Below, piece after piece: positions 1 through 4,911 of a DNA stretch of 10,124 nt; within the stretch, counting starts at the first letter, position 1, and each line of letters opens with the position of its first letter. This DNA comes from Granulosicoccaceae bacterium (GTDB taxonomy: Bacteria > Pseudomonadota > Gammaproteobacteria > DAOVJZ01): NCBI GenBank assembly GCA_030632035.1, contig DAOVJZ010000038.1, positions 1 through 10,124 of the forward strand, read 5' to 3'. The notes under the pieces were generated by a model. The model was given only the letters and a program-made list of their open reading frames with translations, searched no databases and was not told the origin of the DNA. The position numbers and the translations under genes are program-made.

Positions 1-53
1 CGGAAGGAATTTGAATCATCTACTACAAGGGCAGTAACTGCTGGGTGGTCCAT
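1..53 (-). CDS. Response-regulator receiver protein, N-terminus only (runs off the left edge)
   Basis: Reading the minus strand from the ATG at 53-51 gives MDHPAVTALVVDDSNSF, open to the edge of the window. A hydrophobic beta-strand followed by an acidic pair (VVDDS) is the first strand and Mg2+-binding Asp pair of CheY-like receiver domains. The start is supported by AGGAG at 66-62, eight bases upstream. The N-terminus resembles that of the complete receiver protein at 4398-4787 (both have A-hydrophobic-VVDD), so the two may be paralogues. A sigma28-type promoter lies upstream, which suggests a role in chemotaxis, flagella or another motility-linked pathway. Only 17 residues are visible, so the phosphoacceptor Asp and any output domain lie outside the window. 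The competing plus-strand reading of 1-60 has no start in view and no supporting signal. Confidence 0.75.
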   Translation of the reverse strand, partial: MDHPAVTALVVDDSNSF

Positions 54-141
54 TGTATAAACTCCTCTGCTTAGATAATTATTCAGGAGTCATTCCATGA
101 CGGGGTTTAGCTACACGGGCTTCAAGCCCTAAATCCCATTG
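54..141 (-). promoter_or_regulatory. Structured 5' leader with a Shine-Dalgarno-sequestering hairpin and a GGA-loop hairpin
   Basis: This is the predicted leader of the truncated response-regulator gene. In minus-strand order it shows four elements. (i) An outer stem pairs 137-130 with 109-102, with one A-C mismatch. (ii) An inner hairpin GGGCT-TGA-AGCCC spans 129-117. (iii) A perfect hairpin GTCAT-GGA-ATGAC spans 101-89 with GGA in its loop. (iv) ACTCCT at 90-85 is complementary to AGGAGT at 66-61, which is the Shine-Dalgarno. Hairpins (iii) and (iv) share two bases, so they partly compete. A GGA loop plus a second GGA inside the Shine-Dalgarno is the arrangement seen in CsrA/RsmA targets. 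That link is inference; only the pairings are visible. It matches no riboswitch class I recognise. Confidence 0.5.
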
Positions 142-147
142 GGATAT

Positions 148-174
148 ATATCGGCCTTGAATATGATTACTTTA
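148..174 (-). promoter_or_regulatory. Sigma28 (FliA) flagellar-type promoter for the truncated response regulator
   Basis: The minus strand reads TAAAGTAA (174-167), an 11-base spacer (166-156), then GCCGATAT (155-148). The enterobacterial FliA consensus is TAAAGTTT-N11-GCCGATAA, so 6/8 and 7/8 positions match with the exact spacer length. Transcription would start near 141 and reach the ATG at 53 after a leader of about 88 nt. The element sits between the terminator of the preceding gene (197-224) and the response-regulator start, where a promoter is expected. Confidence 0.7.
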
Positions 175-196
175 TCTATGGAAATCTATAGAAAAT

Positions 197-224
197 AAAA
201 AACGGGCCAATTGGCCCGTTTTTT
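197..224. terminator. Perfect 28-bp palindromic intrinsic terminator, active in either direction by symmetry
   Basis: The dyad is centred between 210 and 211. Each arm is a run of A followed by CGGGCC, with AATT at the centre, so the RNA forms a GC-rich stem followed by a U run on either strand. On the minus strand the U tract continues as TTTTTTATTTT. It lies 20 bases past the stop of the 89-aa gene and just upstream of the sigma28 promoter, so it should separate these two minus-strand units. Confidence 0.9.
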
Positions 225-243
225 CTATATATAAATAAATGAC

Positions 244-513
244 TTAGGGTGAAAACCGCCGATATGTATCTTTATGGAAGAAAAAGCTTTTCCCTTCAAA
301 ACTACCAGGAACATATTCTATGCCGTAGCTATCACGTAGCTGACTTTTAGCATATTCAACCACTTCCCACAGGCGGTGACGCTCGGCATTGACATTATCA
401 GCCTCAGACTCGAATGGACGAGAATACATCTCTTCACTCAGCTGGCGCACACGACATATCATCTCATCAAGGAGTCGCTTGGACAAACCCAGTTCTAATA
501 CTTCTTTTTCCAT
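244..513 (-). CDS. Small uncharacterised 89-aa protein
   Basis: I do not recognise this family. The protein is highly charged and rich in Glu, Arg and Lys, has no signal peptide or membrane segment, and is predicted to be soluble. The first two-thirds reads as amphipathic helix (including LSKRLLDEMICRVRQLSEEM and AERHRLWEVVEYAKSQL); the C-terminal third has more Gly and aromatic residues (GIEYVPGSFEGKSFFFH). The ATG at 513 is supported by AGAGGGG about nine bases upstream. The gene is followed by a strong intrinsic terminator and lies downstream of a minus-strand promoter at 686-715. Its coding reality rests on the ribosome binding site, the terminator and its position, since no homology could be tested. 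The adjacent response regulator has its own promoter, so a functional link is not implied. Confidence 0.7.
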   Translation of the reverse strand: MEKEVLELGLSKRLLDEMICRVRQLSEEMYSRPFESEADNVNAERHRLWEVVEYAKSQLRDSYGIEYVPGSFEGKSFFFHKDTYRRFSP

Positions 514-574
514 CCTGCTACCCCTCTGAAACCTAAAGATTATTCTTATTCATTGGCCTCTAACGCCCTATACT

Positions 575-622
575 TTAGATATTTTTAAGCCAAAAATCCA
601 TATTAAATTGACTGACTTTCAT
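575..622 (-). CDS. Possible 15-aa small protein or leader peptide
   Basis: The minus strand carries AAAGGAG at 636-630, seven bases before an ATG at 622, followed by 15 codons (MKVSQFNMDFWLKNI) and TAA at 577-575. The ribosome binding site is stronger than that of most annotated genes here. The ORF lies inside the transcript predicted from the promoter at 686-715 and ends 61 bases before the 89-aa gene. The stop codon overlaps CTAAAG (579-574), which is complementary to CTTTAG just upstream of the 89-aa gene, so an attenuation-type arrangement is possible but weak. It could be a small protein, a leader peptide or chance. Confidence 0.35.
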   Translation of the reverse strand: MKVSQFNMDFWLKNI

Positions 623-661
623 CCAATATCTCCTTTATTAAAACGCAACAAACTGAATTAT

Positions 662-690
662 TTAACATTTTCTTTTCAGCACCATATAAT
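662..690 (+). promoter_or_regulatory. Sigma70 promoter of the methyltransferase-glutaredoxin-sixA operon
   Basis: TTAACA (662-667), a 17-base spacer, then a perfect TATAAT (685-690). This is a near-consensus sigma70 promoter. Transcription would start near 697, leaving a leader of about 39 nt before the ATG at 736. It shares its -10 region with a minus-strand promoter. Confidence 0.8.
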
Positions 691-715
691 ACAGCCTGAT
701 TTGTATGTCTCTCAA
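686..715 (-). promoter_or_regulatory. Divergent sigma70 promoter overlapping the plus-strand -10 element
   Basis: The minus strand reads TTGAGA (715-710), an 18-base spacer, then TATTAT (691-686). Each hexamer matches 5/6 of the sigma70 consensus. It would start transcription near 679 and drive the 15-codon ORF and the 89-aa gene. Its -10 is offset by one base from the plus-strand -10. Confidence 0.5.
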
Positions 716-735
716 TCTCAAGGAAATCACCTGAT

Positions 736-1584
736 ATGGAACCCAATCCAGAACACCGGCAACAAGCCGAAAAGGTTGCTTCCCTGTTTGATCTGGTCGC
801 CGATGGCTATGACAACCCAGCCACGCGCTTTTTCTCATTCTGTGCCGACAAGCTGGTTGATAAGATTCAACCCCACATGGGGCACAAACTGCTGGATATC
901 GCCACTGGCACCGGTGCAGTCGCTATCCCGGCGGCACAGGCAGTCGGGCCCTCCGGGCATATCCACGCAATTGACCTTTCTGCCAACATGCTCAGTCAAG
1001 CCGAAAAAAATATAAATAAAATGCAGTTACCCAATATTGATCTACATGAGATGGATGCACAGCAACTTGAATTTCGTGGTAAATATTTTGATGTTGTGAC
1101 GTGCTCATTCGGGCTTTTCTTTTTACCCGATATGCAGGCAGGATTAAAAGAATGGTTCCGGGTATTAAAGCCTGGTGGCAAAGTTATGTTTAGTTCATTC
1201 GCACCTAATGCCTTTACACCACTGAATGAAATTTTTATTGAAAACCTGAATCAATTTGATGTGGATACCGAGATGCTACGCTGGCAAAAACTCAGCGATA
1301 AAAAAGAGTGTATTGCATTGCTTGAAAGCACCGGTTTTGAAAACAATAAAGTTGAGACCGAACAAATGGGTTATTACCTGGCTGATATCAACGACTGGTG
1401 GGAACTGAATATGAATACCGGCTACCGTGGCTTTATTGAACAAATACCGGTACAGGCATTGGACGAGTTCCGCACTCAATACATGAACGATGTAGAAAAA
1501 CTGATGACCGACAAGGGGCTTTGGCTCGATATAGAAACTCATTTCTGCAGTGGTATCCGTCCCGAACAAAACGTAAACAATTAA
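736..1584 (+). CDS. Class I SAM-dependent methyltransferase (UbiE/Methyltransf_11-like)
   Basis: This 282-aa cytosolic protein has a Rossmann-type methyltransferase core. Motif I is LLDIATGTG (52-60). An acidic residue ends strand 2 (D80 in HAIDLS). MDAQQL (106-111) supplies the adenine-side Asp. FDVVTCSFGLFFLPD (118-132) is strand 4 with its following loop, and RVLKPGGKVMFSSF (142-155) is the usual post-core segment. The domain order resembles UbiE and related small-molecule methyltransferases, but the C-terminal half (about 160-282), which would set the substrate, is not one I can assign. The ATG is preceded by AAGGAAA about 10-11 bases upstream and by a near-consensus promoter. It is the first gene of a compact plus-strand unit, with the glutaredoxin starting 27 bases after its stop. 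Substrate is unknown; the methyltransferase call itself is secure. Confidence 0.88.
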   Translation: MEPNPEHRQQAEKVASLFDLVADGYDNPATRFFSFCADKLVDKIQPHMGHKLLDIATGTGAVAIPAAQAVGPSGHIHAIDLSANMLSQAEKNINKMQLPNIDLHEMDAQQLEFRGKYFDVVTCSFGLFFLPDMQAGLKEWFRVLKPGGKVMFSSFAPNAFTPLNEIFIENLNQFDVDTEMLRWQKLSDKKECIALLESTGFENNKVETEQMGYYLADINDWWELNMNTGYRGFIEQIPVQALDEFRTQYMNDVEKLMTDKGLWLDIETHFCSGIRPEQNVNN

Positions 1585-1611
1585 TCTTTTCAACACAAAC
1601 GAGTAATAACA

Positions 1612-1869
1612 ATGACAAGAGTAACGATCTACAGCACAGGGACTTGTCCTATCTGTGATAAAACCAAGAACCTTCTTAAAAAATGGTCTATCCCATACAA
1701 TGAAGTACGTGTCGATCAGGATCAGGCAGGGTTAAAAGAGATGCTTGAAATTACCAACCACGCGCGTATGGTTCCACAAATCGCAATCGATGGAAAATGG
1801 ATCGGTGGTTTTACCGAGTTGACCGAAATGCATATGGAAGATCAGCTTGATGAATTCATGGAGTCATAA
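1612..1869 (+). CDS. Glutaredoxin, dithiol type with CPIC active site
   Basis: At 85 residues this is a complete single-domain glutaredoxin of the GrxC size class. It reduces protein disulfides or glutathione mixed disulfides in the cytosol at the expense of glutathione. The active site is C12-P-I-C15; many family members have CPYC. The cis-proline lies in MVPQIAIDG (P55), and the glutathione-binding GG (65-66) is in WIGGFTEL. The ribosome binding site is weak (ACGAG about ten bases upstream), so translation may be partly coupled to the upstream methyltransferase gene. The stop codon overlaps the next start in a TAATG arrangement. It could serve general thiol reduction or supply electrons to a partner in this operon; the sequence does not decide. 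Confidence 0.92.
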   Translation: MTRVTIYSTGTCPICDKTKNLLKKWSIPYNEVRVDQDQAGLKEMLEITNHARMVPQIAIDGKWIGGFTELTEMHMEDQLDEFMES

Positions 1870-2333
1870 TGCGTCTCTATCTGGTTCAACATGGCGAAGC
1901 CAAATCGAAGCAGGAAGATCCGGAACGCGGCCTCACTAACAAGGGCATCAGTGATATTGAAACGCTGGCTGATTTTCTGAAAGCTAAAGTCAGCTTTGAT
2001 CGTGTTGTACATAGCGGAAAATTACGCGCTCAACAAACGGCCGACATTCTAACTGCCGCCATTGCACCCAATATCACACCGGCTGTGATTGACTGCATCA
2101 ATCCCAATGATGATCCAGAAAAACTAGCCAAACTTATTGTAAGCTGGACAGGTGACAACCTGATTATTGCTCATCTTCCCTTCATGGCACGCATGGTTGG
2201 GCTACTGGTAAATAACAATCCTGACAACACACTGAACAACTACCAACCCGGTAGTATGGTGTGCCTTGAAAAAGAGGATGGCGCAGGTGAATGGAAAATT
2301 GCGTGGATATTACGACCAGAGTTATTTAATTAA
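1869..2333 (+). CDS. sixA: SixA-type phosphohistidine phosphatase (histidine phosphatase superfamily) with an altered RHG motif
   Basis: The 154-aa protein has the length and order of SixA, which removes phosphate from phosphohistidine on HPt domains or PTS proteins. Visible landmarks are LVQHGEA (5-11) with the nucleophile H8, LRAQQT (52-57) with a phosphate-pocket R53, and IIAHLPFM (99-106) with the second catalytic H102. E. coli SixA has RHG at the first motif; here the Arg is Gln (Q7). The rest of the pocket looks intact, so it is probably active or an altered-specificity member, but reduced activity is possible. Its ATG overlaps the glutaredoxin stop by one base, implying translational coupling. 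It ends 15 bp before the convergent aldolase gene. The symbol is assigned by family, not by demonstrated function. Confidence 0.82.
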   Translation: MRLYLVQHGEAKSKQEDPERGLTNKGISDIETLADFLKAKVSFDRVVHSGKLRAQQTADILTAAIAPNITPAVIDCINPNDDPEKLAKLIVSWTGDNLIIAHLPFMARMVGLLVNNNPDNTLNNYQPGSMVCLEKEDGAGEWKIAWILRPELFN

Positions 2334-2348
2334 ATAAATAATAAGCAA

Positions 2349-4322
2349 TTAGATCACCCGCTCATCACCACCATCAACAGGCACCTGCGCCGCCGTCGTC
2401 TTGGCAAACAACGGCCCACACATCTCCGCGCTCAGTTCGGCAACATCATGACTGGTGACTTCTACTTTCATAATATTGCGCTTTTTATATTCTTCCACTG
2501 TCATACCATAGGAATCAGCACGCGCCTGTAGTATTTCATCGGTCCAGAGCGCCGTATCAAATACGGCATTGGGATGTAACGTATTAATGCGAATATTATC
2601 CTTGCCCCATTCCAGTGCTGCGACACGCATGAGTTGGTTCAATGCTGCTTTTGATGCTGAATAGGCGCCCGCGCCTGGACCTGGTGCTGGTACATTCTTG
2701 GAGCCGATAATCACTACACGGCCACCATTTAATGCCAGTTTTAAATAAGGCTCAGTGGCACGCATCAAAATAAGGTTGGCAGTTAAATTTATATCCAGTG
2801 TCTTTTGCCACATGGCCAGATCCATTTCATCAATGCGTTTACTCTTGGGAAAAATACCGGCATTCAGGATCAACATATCCAGCCCACCAAAATGCCGCAC
2901 CGTTTTTTCCAGTACGTCGTTAATCGCATTTTCATCACTAACATCACACACCAGCCCAAGATAATCCTGACGTGTATATAAAGTTTCAATATCTGGATTG
3001 ATATCCAGACCCACAACAGCCGCACCACGTTTTAAAAATGAATCAACACAGGCCTTGCCAATACCGGAGGCAGCACCCGTCACCAAGACTACTTCGCCAC
3101 TAAATACTGATGGTGTCCCGCCCTTTTTTAGTTTGGCCTGTTCCAGGTCCCAATACTCGACATCAAAAATATTCTGTGAAGGCAGTGCCTGAAAATTTTC
3201 CAGCTCAGTAGCACGTTCAATAATGTCCATCGTATGCATATAAATATCATGCACAATCATCGCGTCCTTCATACTGCGTCCTGCTGTACACAATCCAAGT
3301 TCTTTATCCAAAACCACGCGCGGTGCCTGATCCATAATTGTTTTTGGTTCTTTTGCATTCGGCGCATGTTTATCAAAATATTTCTGATAGGCATTTTGAT
3401 AGGCATCAATAGTGTTACCCAACATGGGTAACTGCTTAGTACGGATTACATGATCCGGTGTTGCTGGTCCCTGTTGGCTGATAGTTGCTACATCAGCACG
3501 ACGACAAAAAGACAGGGTTCGGTCATCAACACGACTATGGATGATCATCGGGAAACCGGTCATCTCAGAGACTTGCTTTCGCAGCGTGGCCAACTCAACT
3601 GTATTATTTCTTTTTATCGTTTGTGATGAAGTTGTGGCTAAATTCAGTGCCTTGTTTTTATCCAGCCAGGCTTCCGCTTTCGAAACCAGTTCAATCATGC
3701 CTTCATAGGATTCTTTTGCATTGTCACCAAAAGAAAAAATGCCATGATTCATTAACACCATACCGATAGTATTATCGTTACGATCAGCATTAAACCTCTC
3801 TGCACATAATCGTGCTAAATCAAATCCAGGCATTTCATATGGCACGATCACAACACTATCACCATAAATTTCCTTAATACGATCCAGACCCTTTGGTGTA
3901 TTAGTAATAGTGACGACTGCATCGGCATGCGTATGATCGACATACTTAAATGGCAACGTGGCATGCAAAATAGTTTCAACTGAAGGTGTCGGTGCAGAGG
4001 CATTGGTCATGTGGGTCTTAAGTTCATTGACCATTTGCGGATCAGAGAGCGCCGGTAGTTTGGATAATGCGATCAGATGCTCCATTCTGACGGGCGCAAA
4101 ACCGGGACGTTCAATAGTTTCCAGATCCCAGCCACTGCCTTTTACATAAAGCAGTTCTTCTTCCTGCCCCAGGATGTTTTTTTCTGTAATTTTGACCGAA
4201 GTATTACCGCCACCATGTAATACCAACGATTTGTCCTGACCTAAAAGACGTGATGTATAAACGCGCAGATCGAGTTCATCCTTTGACTGCGCCGCATCTC
4301 TATCATTCCATAAACTGTTCAT
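2349..4322 (-). CDS. Bifunctional class II aldolase / short-chain dehydrogenase fusion
   Basis: This 657-aa protein fuses two enzymes. Residues about 15-380 are a class II aldolase/adducin domain: E116 in PSVETILHATL is the likely catalytic acid, and H130, H132 (HTHAD) and H193 (MNHG) are the likely metal ligands. Residues about 408-657 are a classical SDR: TGAASGIG (415-422) for NAD(P) binding, D440 after strand 2 suggesting NAD, NAG (487-489), N512, S541 and YSASK (554-558) forming the catalytic tetrad. The architecture matches bifunctional rhamnulose-1-phosphate aldolase / lactaldehyde dehydrogenase proteins. No rhamnose isomerase, kinase or transporter is nearby, so the sugar phosphate is unassigned. 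The ATG has AGAAGGG four bases upstream. A single-domain response regulator lies 75 bp upstream on the same strand. The enzyme classes are secure; the substrate is not. Confidence 0.9.
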   Translation of the reverse strand: MNSLWNDRDAAQSKDELDLRVYTSRLLGQDKSLVLHGGGNTSVKITEKNILGQEEELLYVKGSGWDLETIERPGFAPVRMEHLIALSKLPALSDPQMVNELKTHMTNASAPTPSVETILHATLPFKYVDHTHADAVVTITNTPKGLDRIKEIYGDSVVIVPYEMPGFDLARLCAERFNADRNDNTIGMVLMNHGIFSFGDNAKESYEGMIELVSKAEAWLDKNKALNLATTSSQTIKRNNTVELATLRKQVSEMTGFPMIIHSRVDDRTLSFCRRADVATISQQGPATPDHVIRTKQLPMLGNTIDAYQNAYQKYFDKHAPNAKEPKTIMDQAPRVVLDKELGLCTAGRSMKDAMIVHDIYMHTMDIIERATELENFQALPSQNIFDVEYWDLEQAKLKKGGTPSVFSGEVVLVTGAASGIGKACVDSFLKRGAAVVGLDINPDIETLYTRQDYLGLVCDVSDENAINDVLEKTVRHFGGLDMLILNAGIFPKSKRIDEMDLAMWQKTLDINLTANLILMRATEPYLKLALNGGRVVIIGSKNVPAPGPGAGAYSASKAALNQLMRVAALEWGKDNIRINTLHPNAVFDTALWTDEILQARADSYGMTVEEYKKRNIMKVEVTSHDVAELSAEMCGPLFAKTTAAQVPVDGGDERVI

Positions 4323-4397
4323 CGCACCCTTCTTTATAATAACAACAGGAAAGGTATGATTTTAACGCACTCTATTTATCGGGTATAGCGTTGTGAT

Positions 4398-4787
4398 TTA
4401 TTCGACTTGTTTGAATTTGGGGAAAGCAGATTTGATAGCCTTGATTATCTTGTCGGGGGTAAATGGTTTAACAATATAGCCCTTGGCACCTTCTGAAATG
4501 GCCTTCTTTACCTTGTTTGCCCCGGTCTCGCCACTTATCATCAAGACACTTGTCTTGGGATGGCTGGATCGAATTTTCTTGAGAACGGAAAAACCACTTT
4601 CTCCTGGCAATACAATATCCAGAAAAACCATATCAGGATTTTCTTTATCCATAATATGCGTAGCACTCTCGGCATCTCCAGCCTCACCAAGTACAATTAT
4701 CCCTATCCTTTTCAGTGTTAATCTCAACATTTCTCTAATCATACTGTCATCATCCACAACGATGGCAGACAAGGCTTGATTATTCAC
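4398..4787 (-). CDS. Single-domain CheY-like response regulator
   Basis: The 129-aa protein is a lone receiver domain with no DNA-binding or enzymatic output. The acidic Mg2+ site is VVDDD (10-14), the phosphoacceptor is D57 (FLDIVLPGESG), S85 (MISGE) fills the Thr/Ser position, Y104 is the aromatic switch in GYIVKPF, and K107-P108 is the conserved Lys-Pro. It should be phosphorylated by a histidine kinase encoded elsewhere and act by protein contact, as CheY does, or pass phosphate on. The start is GTG at 4787, chosen because AGGAG (4801-4797) sits nine bases upstream and the REC fold needs these residues; the next Met (M16) would remove the Asp pair. Sigma28-like boxes lie upstream. The aldolase/dehydrogenase follows after 75 bp, so co-transcription is possible. 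Confidence 0.92.
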   Translation of the reverse strand: MNNQALSAIVVDDDSMIREMLRLTLKRIGIIVLGEAGDAESATHIMDKENPDMVFLDIVLPGESGFSVLKKIRSSHPKTSVLMISGETGANKVKKAISEGAKGYIVKPFTPDKIIKAIKSAFPKFKQVE

Positions 4788-4796
4788 TTGGTATTT

Positions 4797-4801
4797 CTCC
4801 T
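4797..4801 (-). promoter_or_regulatory. Shine-Dalgarno AGGAG that fixes the GTG start of the response regulator
   Basis: AGGAG at 4801-4797 is followed by nine bases and then GTG at 4787. There is no in-frame ATG between this site and the receiver-domain Asp pair, so the GTG is the only start that leaves the fold whole. Confidence 0.85.
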
Positions 4802-4817
4802 ATTGTTCTCCATATAT

Positions 4818-4844
4818 ATAGCGGCACATAACCAATTCAGCTTA
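4818..4844 (-). promoter_or_regulatory. Weak sigma28-like promoter for the response regulator
   Basis: The minus strand reads TAAGCTGA (4844-4837), an 11-base spacer, then GCCGCTAT (4825-4818). The match to TAAAGTTT-N11-GCCGATAA is only 4/8 and 6/8, but the spacer is exact and the position suits a leader of roughly 24 nt before the GTG. An overlapping TATATA could instead serve as a sigma70 -10. Confidence 0.3.
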
Positions 4845-4865
4845 ACCATAATTTATAGGGTAAAA

Positions 4866-4892
4866 TAAACAATCAGCACAGAATGCCGATAT
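4866..4892 (+). promoter_or_regulatory. Sigma28-like promoter pointing into ygiQ
   Basis: TAAACAAT (4866-4873), an 11-base spacer, then GCCGATAT (4885-4892). The -10 octamer matches the FliA consensus 7/8 and is identical to the one at 148-155; the -35 matches 5/8. The start would fall near 4899, leaving only about 13 nt before the ygiQ ATG, which agrees with the weak ribosome binding site there but is short. Confidence 0.4.
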
Positions 4893-4911
4893 TCTTAACT
4901 ACGGTAACAGC

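Noticed and set aside
1..60. Plus-strand open frame ending in TAA at 58-60, as the tail of an upstream gene
   Set aside because: The minus strand of the same bases has an ATG, a well-spaced AGGAG, a receiver-domain N-terminus and a promoter; the plus reading has no such support.
102..137. Leader stem-loops as a known riboswitch (TPP, c-di-GMP or similar) or tRNA fragment
   Set aside because: Conserved core sequences of those RNAs are absent, and GGGCTTCAAGCCC lacks the seven-base loop of a T arm.
608..636. TTGACT at 608-613 as an alternative plus-strand -35
   Set aside because: No acceptable -10 lies 16-18 bases downstream; the TTAACA/TATAAT pair is far better.
608..1015. 135-aa plus-strand ORF starting at TTG
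   Set aside because: It overlaps the methyltransferase in another frame, starts upstream of the mapped promoter and has no ribosome binding site or recognisable domain.
1276..1618. Two overlapping minus-strand ORFs opposite the methyltransferase 3' end
   Set aside because: They are antisense shadows with no domain, no ribosome binding site and no neighbouring signals.
4376..4383. CCCGATAA on the minus strand upstream of the aldolase, as a sigma28 -10
   Set aside because: The nearest TAAA-type -35 (TAAATCAC) gives a 9-base spacer instead of 11, so the pair does not fit.
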